Assembly: GCA_963824225.1 (NCBI GenBank) | Contig: CAWGOF010000003.1 | Coordinates: 434,001 to 498,000 of the forward strand | Source of the DNA: CAWGOF01 sp963824225 | GTDB taxonomy: Bacteria; Acidobacteriota; Polarisedimenticolia; Polarisedimenticolales; Polarisedimenticolaceae | DNA: 64,000 nucleotides | Direction of reading: 5' to 3' | Shown here: positions 39,291-48,882 of the stretch, one piece after another | How positions within the stretch are numbered: position 1 is the stretch's first letter | Layout: the number at the start of each line of letters is the position of its first letter | Program-made: the position numbers and the translations under genes | The notes under the pieces: model-generated | Told to the model about the DNA's origin: nothing | Seen by the model: only the letters and a program-made list of their open reading frames with translations | Databases searched by the model: none

Positions 39291-39513
39291 CGACACTGAC
39301 CAGGAGGAGGTCATGTCCTGACGTCCGGAAGAAGAGCAAGGGTGGTGCCATGTGCGCTCGTGCCAGCGACGCCCGCTTTCCCGTGGCTTTTCTGCCAGAT
39401 CGCTTGTTCGGCGCAACGCCAGGCTGACGCGGGAGGGCAAACCCGCACGTCGAACTGGCGCTTCCTGTCGCTGCGACACGCCGTGTCGCATGTCCGCCTC
39501 GGCGCTCGCCGCC

Positions 39514-40662
39514 TCACGCAAGAGGCTGCGCGCGATCACCAGGCGCTGGATCTGGTTCGTGCCCTCGTAGATCTGCGTGATCTTCGCGTCGCGCATGTAC
39601 TTCTCGATCGGGTAGTCCTTGCATGTAGCCGTAGCCGCCGAAGATCTGCACCGCGTCGGTCGTGACCTTCATCGCCACGTCGGTCGCGAAGAGCTTGCAC
39701 ATCGCCGACAGCTTGCGCAGGCCCTTCGGCCCCCGTGTCGGCCGCGCGCGCCGCGGCGTACACGAGCTGCCGCGCGGCCTCGACCTGCGTCGCCATGTCG
39801 GCGAGCATCCACTGGATCATCTGGAACGAGTGATCGACTGGCCGAACTGCTTGCGCTGGCCCGTGTAGACGACCGCGAGCTCGAGCGCGCCCTGCGCCAG
39901 GCCGAGCGCCTGCGCCGCCACGCCCGGACGCGCGAGGTCGAGCGTCGCCATGGCGTGCTTGAAGCCCGTGCCCCTCGACGCCGCCGAGCAGCGTTCCCCG
40001 CGGGCACGCGGCAGTCCTCGAAGTGGATCTCGACGACGGGGACGCAGCGGATCCCCATCTTGTCCTCGTGCTTGCCGACGCGATAGCCCGGCGTCGCCCT
40101 TCTCGACGACGAACGCCGAGATGCCGCGCGCGCCGCGGCCCGGGTCGGTGACGCGAAGACGTGTTGTACGAGGCGACGGCGCCGCCGGTGTTCCACTTCT
40201 TCTCGCCGTTGAGGACGTAGGTGTCGCCGTCGCGCTCGGCGCGGCGTAGTCATCGATCCGGCGTCCGAGCCGGCGTACTTCTCGGAGAGGCCGAACGCGA
40301 TCAGCTTCTCGCCCGCCGCGATCCCGGGGAGCCAGCGCTGCTTCTGCTCCTCGGTCCCGCCGAGCAGGATCGGGAACGAGCCCAGCGCGTTGACCGCGTA
40401 GCGCGACGCCCATGCCGCCGCACGCGCGCGAGAACTGCTCGACGACGAGGCACAGGTCGAGCACGCCGCCGCCGGCGCCGCCGTACTCCTTGGGGATCCA
40501 GACGCCCGAGAGCCCGGCCTCGCGAATCGCGCGCTGCACCTCCCACGGGTAGGTCTGCTCGACGTCGTGCTTCGCGGCGAGCGGCCGCATCACGGACTCC
40601 GCGACCTCGCGGGCGCGTCCCTGGAACTCGCGATTCTCGGCGCTGAGCAGATCGTTCGACAT
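39514..40662 (-). CDS. acyl-CoA dehydrogenase, frameshifted
   Basis: About 380 residues after correction. FAD-dependent alpha,beta-dehydrogenation of an acyl-CoA. Visible: ESVMRPLAAKHDVEQTYPWE, GVWIPKEYGGAGGGVLDL, LIAFGLSEKYAGSDAGSM, DTYVLNGEKKWNTGG, DAVQIFGGYGYM, and the catalytic-Glu motif KITQIYEGTNQIQRLVIARSLL. About eight indels. The end is uncertain: with one missing base it stops at TGA 39514-39516, as most family members end just after 'IARSLL'; uncorrected, the frame runs on to 39273. Chain-length specificity cannot be inferred. It precedes the S26-like gene. Confidence 0.85.
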
Positions 40663-40750
40663 TCCGTCTCCGCGTCGACCGCCGGCGGTCGGATCGGCCG
40701 CACTTTACCATCCGGCCAGCCCGACGCGAGAATCGGTTGATCGGACGAGC

Positions 40751-42586
40751 TCAGAAGCGGAACCCCAGCAGGTTCCAGTGTGCGAGCCAGGCGACCCATG
40801 CCGCCGCAGCCAGCGCGAGAGCGAGAAACAGGAGACGTTGCCTGAGGTCCCAGCGCTTCCACTCCCAGGCGCCCACGAGCGGCAGCAGCGCCGCCATCGC
40901 GGCGCCGAAGAGAAGAAGGAGCGATGCCGCGGCCGCGGCGGAGGCGACCTTGAACGGTCGCATCTCGGGGTCTCCGGGGAAATACACGAGTACCGCGGCG
41001 ATCGGAGCGAGGAGCGTGGCCCAGCCCACGCCGGCCGCGAGACGCCAGGTCCAGCGCGCGGGCGAGGCGTTCCCCCGCGGGCCCCTGCGCAGCCGGCGCA
41101 GCACGCGGACGATCGAGCTCAACGCCATGAGTCCCCACACGATCCCGAGCGTTCCGCCGACGACCGCTTGCACGAGGCCGCGACCGGCCCAGCCGAGGCG
41201 ATCGAACGTCACGGGCTCGAACAACGGCCCCGTGAGGACCCACCGCTCCGCACCGCCGTCGTCGTCGCACAGAAAGGCGGCGGCGTAACCGTCGGCGTCG
41301 CGGAACACGCCTGATTCCGTCGGCCCCAGCTCGAGACGCTTCGAGCCGAGGGGCGGCAGCTCGAGCACGAGACCGCGGGGCCCGACCTCGGCCGCCGTGT
41401 CCAGAGCAAGCTCGCCCACGCGTTCGATTCGCGAGCGCGGGAGGAGGTTCGGACGGAACGTTCCGCCAGCGGCGGCGCAAGAAGTCTCGCGCTCCGTCGA
41501 CGGAGCGCCGCGGACTGCGGGGAACCAGCGCCGCAGGAACGCGCGCACGAACCGTCGACGCAGCTCGGGCGACACGCCCGAAGTCGGAGACACGACGAGG
41601 AACAACGCTGCTCGCTCCTCGCGGAGCAGGTACGCGACCGACTGGTGTCCGCTCGCTCCCGTATGGTAGAGGCCGCGTCGACCCTCGAGATCGCTCTCGA
41701 AGAATCCGAGCGCGATGCCGGGCAGAGCCGGGTGGGGCGCGAAGACCTGAGCGTGCATGGCGCTCGCCGATTCGGGCGACAGGATCCGCCCGTCCTCGAA
41801 CGCGCCGTCGTTCAAGTGCGCCGCGAGGAACCGCGCCATGTCGTGCGCTGTGGTGTGGAGCGCGCCCGCTCCGATGGCGACGAGGTACACGCCCTCGGCG
41901 CCGCTCGGAGCCGCTCGCGCGGCGAGCGCCGTAGGCAACGGCTGCCGCAGGCTCGACGAGCTCATGCCCAGCGGAGCGAAGATCTCGCGCTCGACGTACT
42001 CCTCGAGTCTTCGCCCCGTCGCCTGTTCCACGACCAGGCCGGCGATGCCGAAGCCCAGGTTGGAGTACACGAGGGAGCGCCCGGCGGGCCGGCCGAAGCG
42101 TGGCGGGTGCTCGCGTAGCCAGGCGTCGAGCCGAGGGGGCTCCGGGACCACCGGGAACGACAGACCGAACAACGGGTCGTCGAGACCGCTCGTGTGGGTC
42201 AACAGGTCGCGCAGCGTGCGCCCCTCGAGTCCCGGGGGAGAGCGCAACGGATCGTCGAGGCGAAGATGGCCCCGCTCGACGAGCTGCAGGACGGCCGTCG
42301 CCGTAACGAGCTTGGTGAGGGACGCCGCTCGGAACACGGTCTCTCGCGAATCGGCAGAGCCGTAGCCCTTCTCGACCGTTGGCCGACCGTCGAATAGCAA
42401 GGAGAGGGCCATGGGCGGCGGCGGCGCGCCGTCGAGCTCGTCTTCGAGCCACGCGTCGAGCCACGGCTCGACCTCGGGCGCGACGATATCCGCGTCGGCG
42501 GATCCCGGAGCGACGAGGCACGATGCGACAGCCACCGCAGTCGCCAAGCGGAAGCGAGCGCACACGCCTCGTCGCACGACTGCCAT
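40751..42586 (-). CDS. serine beta-lactamase/penicillin-binding-fold hydrolase with C-terminal membrane domain
   Basis: 611 residues, intact. Signal peptide (residues ~10-33), then a class C/DD-peptidase-like (Pfam beta-lactamase) domain: AASLTKL with Ser89-x-x-Lys92, the YSN triad at 174-176 and YHTGASGH near 325 as the KTG equivalent. The last ~150 residues have about four hydrophobic helices (VQAVVGGTLGIVWGLMAL, VGWATLLAPIAAVLVYF, ASLLLLFGAAMAALLPL, LLFLALALAAAAWVAWL). Similar esterase/peptidase proteins of unknown substrate are common in soil bacteria. It is 43 bp downstream of lysC. Confidence 0.82.
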   Translation of the reverse strand: MAVVRRGVCARFRLATAVAVASCLVAPGSADADIVAPEVEPWLDAWLEDELDGAPPPPMALSLLFDGRPTVEKGYGSADSRETVFRAASLTKLVTATAVLQLVERGHLRLDDPLRSPPGLEGRTLRDLLTHTSGLDDPLFGLSFPVVPEPPRLDAWLREHPPRFGRPAGRSLVYSNLGFGIAGLVVEQATGRRLEEYVEREIFAPLGMSSSSLRQPLPTALAARAAPSGAEGVYLVAIGAGALHTTAHDMARFLAAHLNDGAFEDGRILSPESASAMHAQVFAPHPALPGIALGFFESDLEGRRGLYHTGASGHQSVAYLLREERAALFLVVSPTSGVSPELRRRFVRAFLRRWFPAVRGAPSTERETSCAAAGGTFRPNLLPRSRIERVGELALDTAAEVGPRGLVLELPPLGSKRLELGPTESGVFRDADGYAAAFLCDDDGGAERWVLTGPLFEPVTFDRLGWAGRGLVQAVVGGTLGIVWGLMALSSIVRVLRRLRRGPRGNASPARWTWRLAAGVGWATLLAPIAAVLVYFPGDPEMRPFKVASAAAAASLLLLFGAAMAALLPLVGAWEWKRWDLRQRLLFLALALAAAAWVAWLAHWNLLGFRF

Positions 42587-42628
42587 CCAATACGTGTGCG
42601 GCCGCCCAGCGATTCCAGGTCCGAGGGA

Positions 42629-43867
42629 TCAGGTGTCCCCGGCATCCAACCCGAAGCCGCGGTGCAGCGCTTCGACGGCCCGGCCGGTGTCCGACGCCGC
42701 GATCATGCACGAGATCTTGATCTCGGAAGTCGTCACGAGCTTGATGTTCACGCCGGCGTCGGCGAGCAGGCGGAACATTTGCGCGGCGACACCGGGATGG
42801 TTGCGCATCCCGGCGCCGACGACGCTGACCTTGGATAGCTGGGTCTCCTCGACCTCGGGCGCGTAGCCGCGATCGGCGAGCGCCTGGCACGCCGAGACGC
42901 GGTCGGTCCCCTGCACGGTGAAGCTCAGGAACACCCGGCCGTCGGTCGACGAGTCCTGAACGATCACGTCGACGTCGATCCCGCGCTCGGCCAGCGCACC
43001 GAAGATGTCGGCCGCGACGCCGGGACGGTCGGGGAGCCTGCGCAGCGTGAGCTTGGTCTGGTCCTCGGCCGCCGCGACTCCGGTCACGACGGCGTCCTCG
43101 AGGGGCGGCTCGGACGAGGTCATGCGTGTCCCCTCCTTCGTGGGATCGAACGTGCTTCGGACGTGCACGGGAACACCGTGCCGCGCGGCGAGCTCGACCG
43201 AGCGGATCTGCAGCACCTTCGCGCCCAGGCTCGCCAGCTCCATCATCTCGTCGTGCGAGATACGCTCGATCTTGCGCGCGCGATCGCACAGCCGGGGGTC
43301 GGTCGTGTACACGCCGTCGACGTCGGTGTAGATCTCGCATTCGACCTCGGTGCCGTCTCGACGTAGCGCCGCCGCGATCGCGACCGCGCTCGTGTCCGAT
43401 CCACCGCGGCCGAGCGTCGTGATATTGCCCTCGGCGTCGACACCCTGGAAGCCGGCGACGACGGGGATCCTTCCTGCGGCGAGCTCATCCTTGATCCTCC
43501 GTGTGTCGATCGCCTCGATGCGCGCGCGCGAGAACAGGCCGTCGGTCCGGATCCCGAGCTGGCTCGCGAGCAGCGGCACGGCGATCGATCGTCCGGCCTC
43601 CGCGTTGAGGGCCAGGCTCAGGAGCGCGATCGCGACCTGCTCGCCGCTCGCGAGGAGCATGTCGTACTCGCGGGACGCCGGGTTCGGATGGAGCGCGTGG
43701 GCCAGATCCACGAGCCGGTTCGTCTCCCCGGCCATCGCCGAGCAGACGGCGACGACCGACCGGCCGCCCTCGGCCGTGCCCAGGATCAGGCGGGCCACGC
43801 GGCGAATCCGCTCGGGATCGCCGACCGAGGTCCCGCCGAACTTCTGGACGAGCACCGGGGAATCCAT
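42629..43867 (-). CDS. lysC: aspartate kinase
   Basis: 412 residues. It phosphorylates aspartate for the Lys/Thr/Met/diaminopimelate branch. The kinase domain has VQKFGGTSVGDPERI at 7-21, AMAGETNRL, LGRGGSDTSAVAIA and IYTDVDGVYTTDPR. Two C-terminal ACT domains (LRRLPDRPGVAADIFGAL; VVGAGMRNHPGVAAQMF) imply amino-acid feedback. ATG 43867 is chosen by similarity; a TACCAT -10-like element on the minus strand (43882-43877) predicts a leader of only ~3 nt. No frameshift. Confidence 0.95.
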   Translation of the reverse strand: MDSPVLVQKFGGTSVGDPERIRRVARLILGTAEGGRSVVAVCSAMAGETNRLVDLAHALHPNPASREYDMLLASGEQVAIALLSLALNAEAGRSIAVPLLASQLGIRTDGLFSRARIEAIDTRRIKDELAAGRIPVVAGFQGVDAEGNITTLGRGGSDTSAVAIAAALRRDGTEVECEIYTDVDGVYTTDPRLCDRARKIERISHDEMMELASLGAKVLQIRSVELAARHGVPVHVRSTFDPTKEGTRMTSSEPPLEDAVVTGVAAAEDQTKLTLRRLPDRPGVAADIFGALAERGIDVDVIVQDSSTDGRVFLSFTVQGTDRVSACQALADRGYAPEVEETQLSKVSVVGAGMRNHPGVAAQMFRLLADAGVNIKLVTTSEIKISCMIAASDTGRAVEALHRGFGLDAGDT

Positions 43868-43958
43868 CGGCTTCGGATGGTAGCCAATCCCGCTACCGCC
43901 GAGCCAGTGCCTTGGCACCCCTGCCCCCTGGTGGTTGCAGGAGGCTCCGGCGATCTCG

Positions 43959-43987
43959 TTGCCGTGCCTGGCTCGCGGCCCAATATT
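43959..43987 (+). promoter_or_regulatory. promoter of the membrane-protein operon, probably leaderless
   Basis: TTGCCG (43959-43964), 17-bp spacer, AATATT (43982-43987). The predicted start at ~43994-43995 coincides with GTG 43995. Confidence 0.5.
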
Positions 43988-43994
43988 GCGCCGC

Positions 43995-45566
43995 GTGCGC
44001 GCGAAGCTTTCGTTCACCGCCTGGCAGGTGATCCTGTTCCACGTGTTCGCAGCGCTCTATCTGGCGCTGCCCACGGCGCACCACAGCTACGACGCCGTCG
44101 CCTACTCACTCGCCATCGACCACGCCGTGATCAACGGCTCGATCGATCGCCTGTTCCACCAGTACCACGTCCTGTACAACGCGATCGGTTTCGTCTTGCA
44201 CACCGCGACCGGGTGGCTCGGATTCCATCCGATCATGACGTTCCAGGCGCTCAACGCGATCTGCGGCGCAACCCTGCTCACGCTGCTGGCGGGGATGCTC
44301 CACTCGAGGACCGGAAACCGCTGGGTCGCCGTCGGCGGTGCGCTGGCCCTCGGCGGCTCGGCGTCGTTCTGGTACTACAGCACGAACGCGGAGCCGTACG
44401 TGCCTGCCGCGCTCGCGCTCTTCGGATCGCTCGCACTGTTGCCGCTCGAGCCGGACGTGTCGCGGCCGCGCGTGCGTCTGGTGGCCTCGGCGCTCCTGTT
44501 CGCCCTGGCCGTGGACCTGCACCTTTCGGTGGCCGTGCTCGGACCGCTGTGGGCCGCGTTCCTCGTCCTCGCGCATCGACGATCGGGCGGACTGTGGCGC
44601 GGCAGCGCGTTCCTCGCTCTCGCCTCCGCCGTCAGCGTGCTCCCGTACCTGTTCCGCTGGATGATCGTGGACCGCGTGAGCGCTCTGGGCGGGATCCGAG
44701 CCATGTGGCTCCACGCGGTCGCCCCGCAGGGCAAGTCGGTCCAGCTGTACTTCCTGACGCAGAAGTACAACCCGTTCGTCGAATTCAAGGCCTTGGTCGA
44801 GGCCATGGCCCCCCAGCCTCCGGCCCTCGCCGTCTTGCCGATCGCCTGCTCGGCCATGGCGACGATCGGCGCGTGGTGGGCCTGGCGTCGTCGGGACTGG
44901 ACGACGCTCCTGTGCTTCGCCTCGTTCGTGGCCCTGCTCCTGTTCTTCTCGAGCTACAACCTGGCGAGCGAGAAGTTCACCGTGTTCCTGGCGGCGTTTC
45001 TCGTCTGCGCCGCGTTCCTCGGACTGGGTGAGCTGATCCGGCGCCAGCCACGGAGCGAGCTCGTTGCCCCGCTGAGCGCCGGGCTCGCTTTGCTCCTCGG
45101 CGTGTCGAGCCTCCACGGCTACATCCTTCCCCGAGCCAATGAGGAGACGAACCCGTCGATGGTCAAGGCGCTGGCCGTCCGCGAGACCACGCGGCCCGAG
45201 GACGCGGTGATGATCGTCGGCGCGGGAAGCGAGGTCATGCTCAAGGTGTACGTGCCGTACTTCGCGGCGCGCGAGCTCATCATCCTCGATTTCCTCTTCG
45301 ACTCGGACGCACGGCCGACCGACCACTCCGTCGCGCGCGTTCGCGAGCGCATCGGCGGCGTCCTCGCGCGCGGCGGCACGCTGTGGGTCGTCTCGGACAT
45401 CGTCGACCATGGAGCCGACTTCGCCTCGTTCACCGAGCGCACGCGGGTAACCGCCGAAGACGTCGAGCGCGCGCTCACCGGTCTCGCTCCGGGACCGCCG
45501 AAACGGCTCGCCGAGAACCTCGTCCTGTACCCGTATCGCGCGCCCGCAGCGCCGCCTCACGCATGA
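43995..45566 (+). CDS. polytopic membrane protein, glycosyltransferase-39/DUF2723-like
   Basis: 523 residues from GTG 43995 (an ATG at 43935 in frame is also possible). About ten hydrophobic helices. The first loop (AHHSYDAVAYSLAIDHAVINGS) carries acidic/His residues in the position where lipid-linked-sugar glycosyltransferases (GT-C fold) keep their catalytic acid. The C-terminal ~150 residues are soluble, containing TTRPEDAVMIVGAGSEVML and DFLFDSDARPTDHSVARVRE. It overlaps the next, paralogous gene by ATGA. GT-C membership is inferred from architecture only. Confidence 0.6.
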   Translation: MRAKLSFTAWQVILFHVFAALYLALPTAHHSYDAVAYSLAIDHAVINGSIDRLFHQYHVLYNAIGFVLHTATGWLGFHPIMTFQALNAICGATLLTLLAGMLHSRTGNRWVAVGGALALGGSASFWYYSTNAEPYVPAALALFGSLALLPLEPDVSRPRVRLVASALLFALAVDLHLSVAVLGPLWAAFLVLAHRRSGGLWRGSAFLALASAVSVLPYLFRWMIVDRVSALGGIRAMWLHAVAPQGKSVQLYFLTQKYNPFVEFKALVEAMAPQPPALAVLPIACSAMATIGAWWAWRRRDWTTLLCFASFVALLLFFSSYNLASEKFTVFLAAFLVCAAFLGLGELIRRQPRSELVAPLSAGLALLLGVSSLHGYILPRANEETNPSMVKALAVRETTRPEDAVMIVGAGSEVMLKVYVPYFAARELIILDFLFDSDARPTDHSVARVRERIGGVLARGGTLWVVSDIVDHGADFASFTERTRVTAEDVERALTGLAPGPPKRLAENLVLYPYRAPAAPPHA

Positions 45567-47122
45567 CGTCGGACCGCCGAACGACACCGGTCCAGGAAGC
45601 CGTCGTCGTCGGTCTGTTCGCGCTCGTGGTGTTCCTGGTCACGCGCACGCGCGACGTCGGTCTCGACGACTGCTTGTTCGCCATGTCCGTGGACTCGTTT
45701 CTGCTCGGAAAAGACCTGTGGTGGGGGTTCGTCCATCCGCACCATCCGCTGTTGAATCCGCTCGTGGCGCTCGTCGTATCGGTGGGCCACACCGCTTTCC
45801 CCGGTTGGCTGACGCTCGATGCCGGTGCCGCGGTCTCCGCGGTGTTCGGCGCCGCCGCGGTGGGCGGGGTCGTGTGGATGCTGCGTCGCAGCGGCTGGGG
45901 CGCCGCGAGCGCGATGCTTGGCGGAGCGCTGCTCATGGCCACGGCCGGATTCTGGGGCTACGCCACGCGGATGGAGGTGTATACGATGACCGCCGCGGCG
46001 ATCCTGTGCTGGCTGTGGGCCGTCGCGCGCCCCGAGCCCCGCTCGACCGCCACCGGGTTGGCGCTAGCCGGCGCGGTCCTGTGCCACGTCGCTGCCGGGG
46101 TCCTGGTCCTTCCGAGCCTCTGGCGCTTCCGCTCGCGACCGCGCGACCTGGCCAAGGTGCTGGCGCTCGGCGTGGGCGCTCCGCTCGCGTCGCTCTACGT
46201 GGTTCTGGCCGCACTCCACGGTGCGTGGAGTCCGCGCGCCTGGCTCGCGATCGTTGCGCCGGGCGGTACCGTCGAGAAGTGGGTCGACCCGGGTGGCGCG
46301 AGCGTCCTGGTCGGCGTGTTCCGATCCCTCCTGGTGTCCGACTGGTATCGCCGCGTCCCGATCCTCGACCACGGCGCCGTCTCGGCGTTGAACGGTCTCG
46401 CGATCGCGGCAAGCGTCATCGGAGCGGTGCTCCTGGCCTCGGGCGTCGCGACCGGGCTGCGCCGGGATCGTCCCCTACCGTCCCTGGCTCTCGGCGCGTG
46501 TGTGGCGTACGTGCCGATCTGGCTGTTGTGGGACGTCGGAAACGTCGAGCACGCCGTCGCGGTCGCGCCGCTCCTCGCGATCCTGATCGTGGCCGGAGCC
46601 GACCGGTTCGGCCCGCGCCTGGCCGTGGCGAGCGTCGGCACGCTGTCCGTGCTCCTCGTCCTGGTGAACGGCGTGGGCTCCGCAGTCCCGCAGTCGCGAC
46701 CCGAGAACAGCTGGAGCTGGGTCGTGGCGTCCTTCGTCCTCGAGTCCACACCGGAGAATGCGGTGATTCTCACGGCCGGAACGAGCCCGCGATTCCGTGT
46801 CTCGGTCCCGTATCTTTCGGAGCGGCGCTTCGTCGACCTGGCGCTTCTGCGCTCCCGGCTCGGGGCCGGTCAGCCGCCCGAGGCCGCGCTCGAGGCGTGG
46901 TACCGGAAAGCCACCGCGGAATCGAACGTGTGGGTCCATCCCGACGTGTTCTCGGCGGAGGGACGCGCGTTCGTCCAGACGCTCGACATCCCCGTGGCCT
47001 CGTGGGACCGGGTCATTGCGAGCTTCAGACCCCAGGGCAGCGTGAGCTGCGCTGCCGACGGCGCGGTGCTCCAGAGCCCATTCACGCTCACACGCGTCGA
47101 GACGCGCGCCGGCGGCCCATGA
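45563..47122 (+). CDS. paralogous polytopic membrane protein, GT-C-like
   Basis: 519 residues, about ten hydrophobic helices. It parallels its neighbour: an N-terminal loop DVGLDDCLFAMSVDSFLLGKD and FVHPHHPLLNPL, then a soluble tail with STPENAVILTAGTSPRF, matching the neighbour's PEDAVMIVGAGSEVM. The pair probably arose by duplication. ATGA overlaps at both ends tie it to the upstream copy and to the transglutaminase-like lipoprotein. A surface-glycan or protein O-glycosylation role is plausible but unproven. Confidence 0.6.
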   Translation: MTSDRRTTPVQEAVVVGLFALVVFLVTRTRDVGLDDCLFAMSVDSFLLGKDLWWGFVHPHHPLLNPLVALVVSVGHTAFPGWLTLDAGAAVSAVFGAAAVGGVVWMLRRSGWGAASAMLGGALLMATAGFWGYATRMEVYTMTAAAILCWLWAVARPEPRSTATGLALAGAVLCHVAAGVLVLPSLWRFRSRPRDLAKVLALGVGAPLASLYVVLAALHGAWSPRAWLAIVAPGGTVEKWVDPGGASVLVGVFRSLLVSDWYRRVPILDHGAVSALNGLAIAASVIGAVLLASGVATGLRRDRPLPSLALGACVAYVPIWLLWDVGNVEHAVAVAPLLAILIVAGADRFGPRLAVASVGTLSVLLVLVNGVGSAVPQSRPENSWSWVVASFVLESTPENAVILTAGTSPRFRVSVPYLSERRFVDLALLRSRLGAGQPPEAALEAWYRKATAESNVWVHPDVFSAEGRAFVQTLDIPVASWDRVIASFRPQGSVSCAADGAVLQSPFTLTRVETRAGGP

Positions 47123-47886
47123 CCCGAGGGTCGCTGACGATCGCTCTGCTCGCCCTGGCCGGCTGCGCAGAGCCGGCGCCTCAGACGGTCCGGCCGATCG
47201 ACATCGCGGACGAGGTCTGGCCCATCGTCGAGACCCGGCTCCTGCCCGGCATGTCGGACGAGCAGAAGGTGATCGCGATCGCCGAGTGGGTGTCGGCGAA
47301 CAGCACGAACCAGCGGCGCGAGCCGGGCGCGGAGACCCTCCCGTTCTGGGGCCTCTGCGGGCGCCGCGCGTCGGTGTTCGTGCGGCTCGCCCAGCGCGCC
47401 GGGTTCGACGCACACAGCGTGTACTTCGAGCGCTTCGTCGACTCGGCGCACGCCGCGGCACAGGTCCGCTTCGGCGGGCGCTGGCACTACTTCGACGTGA
47501 CCTACGCCGGCTACTTCCGCAACGGTCCGGACATCGTGTCGCTCGACGAGCTGCGCGCCGATTCCGAGCGCGCGATCGCCGGGATGGTGATCTTCCCGTT
47601 CACCCACGATCGGTGGTCGGACGGCCAACCGGTGAGCAACCGCGTGCGGATGCAGCGCAACTACACGCCGGAGAACCTGCGCACGGCGACGGGCCGGGTC
47701 TGCCGCCAGGAGTACGAACCGCGACCGGACCTGTCTCCCGCCGAGCGCCTGGCGCGCCGCGAGTGCGTGCACTTCGGCGCACTGCAAGGCGCGGCTCGGA
47801 GAGCGCCGGTCTACTTGGCCAGGGCCTGCTCGAGCTTCGCCCGCTGCTCGGCGATGCGGCTCTTGTACCCGTCGGGATCGACGTAG
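47119..47886 (+). CDS. transglutaminase-like lipoprotein
   Basis: 255 residues. Lipobox LALAGC with Cys16. The core matches the transglutaminase/papain-like fold: FWGLCGRRASVFVRLAQRAG (Cys80), then VRFGGRWHYFDVTYAG (His123, Asp126), the expected Cys-His-Asp order and spacing. Such proteins act on peptides or glycopeptides at the outer face. The 3' 76 bp overlap the convergent metallo-beta-lactamase gene, so the last ~25 residues are doubtful. Third gene of an overlapping operon. Confidence 0.75.
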   Translation: MTRGSLTIALLALAGCAEPAPQTVRPIDIADEVWPIVETRLLPGMSDEQKVIAIAEWVSANSTNQRREPGAETLPFWGLCGRRASVFVRLAQRAGFDAHSVYFERFVDSAHAAAQVRFGGRWHYFDVTYAGYFRNGPDIVSLDELRADSERAIAGMVIFPFTHDRWSDGQPVSNRVRMQRNYTPENLRTATGRVCRQEYEPRPDLSPAERLARRECVHFGALQGAARRAPVYLARACSSFARCSAMRLLYPSGST

Positions 47887-48674
47887 GCCAGAACGCCCTC
47901 GGTCGCCGCGCGCGCCCGCTTGCCCGCGAAGTCGAAGAAGCTCGCGTGGGCCGGAAGGAAGATGTCCGGCTCGAGCGATCCGAGCAGGTCGAGGGAGCTC
48001 CTGTAGTCGTCGGCGATCCCCGGATAGGACGGCTGGCGCACGAGCCGTGTGCCCGGGTTGATCGAGGTGCTGGCCGGGAAGACGACGGAGAACGTCTGTC
48101 CGCCGTCCTCGACCTTCGTGACCCACGTCGTGCTTCCGCGCGTGTGACCGGGCGTCCGGCGCGCGGTCAGCTCGACCCCGCCCAGAGTCACCGTATCGCC
48201 GTCCTCGAGCACGCGGTCCGCCGTCACGGGAGCGAAGTGCATATCCGGCTCGCTGGCATACAGGTAGTCGGTCTTCCCACCCGAGGCGAGTAGCGCATCG
48301 TCGGGCGCCATGACCAGGAGGGCCGCGCCGGTCTTCTTCTTGAAGTGCGCGAGCGTGCCGACGTGATCGATGTGCGCGTGGGTGATCAACAGGATCCGGA
48401 TATCCTGGGTCTCGAACCCGAGCTTCTCGATCGACGTCTCGATCGTGCCCTCGGTTCCGGGCATCGCACCGTCGATCAAGATGTGGCCCGCCGGCGTCGC
48501 GATCAGATACACCCCGAGGTCGCGGGTCCCGACGTAGTGGATCGGTCCGACGACGTGCGTGGGATCGGTCGGCTCGTACCACGCCGCCTGATCGAGCCCA
48601 GGCTTCGGAGCGACCGGCGCGGTCGAGCAGCCGAAGACGATCACGGCCACCAGCGCCCACACCCGGATCCGCAT
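47811..48674 (-). CDS. subclass B3-like metallo-beta-lactamase, lipoprotein
   Basis: 287 residues. Lipobox VIVFGC (Cys16). Zinc ligands in B3 order: THAHIDHVG (H99, H101, D103, H104), RRTPGHTRGSTTW (His near 175) and LPAHASFFDF. The YVGTRDLGVYLIATPAGHILIDG strand pair before the first motif is typical of B3 enzymes. Periplasmic or membrane-tethered; actual beta-lactam hydrolysis is not shown, as many environmental B3-like proteins have other roles. Convergent with the transglutaminase-like gene. Confidence 0.83.
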   Translation of the reverse strand: MRIRVWALVAVIVFGCSTAPVAPKPGLDQAAWYEPTDPTHVVGPIHYVGTRDLGVYLIATPAGHILIDGAMPGTEGTIETSIEKLGFETQDIRILLITHAHIDHVGTLAHFKKKTGAALLVMAPDDALLASGGKTDYLYASEPDMHFAPVTADRVLEDGDTVTLGGVELTARRTPGHTRGSTTWVTKVEDGGQTFSVVFPASTSINPGTRLVRQPSYPGIADDYRSSLDLLGSLEPDIFLPAHASFFDFAGKRARAATEGVLAYVDPDGYKSRIAEQRAKLEQALAK

Positions 48675-48882
48675 GATCGCGCCATCCTCGCTCTCTTCCC
48701 TGACGTTGGGAAGGGCCTATGCGAGCTTGAAGAATCCAGCGAAGCACACGCCGCAGGCGAACATCGACCCGAGTGTGCGCCGCGCGGTCCGGCGGTGCAA
48801 CGCCATCGAGGTCAGGTCTCGCCGTATTGTCGCTGGGGGACAAAGAATCGAGATCGTCCGGAGTACAGATGGCCAGCCGCCG

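Noticed and set aside
39352..39513. Search for tRNA or other RNA gene in the gap before the acyl-CoA dehydrogenase
   Set aside because: No GGTTCGA-type T-arm, no acceptor pairing and no promoter visible.
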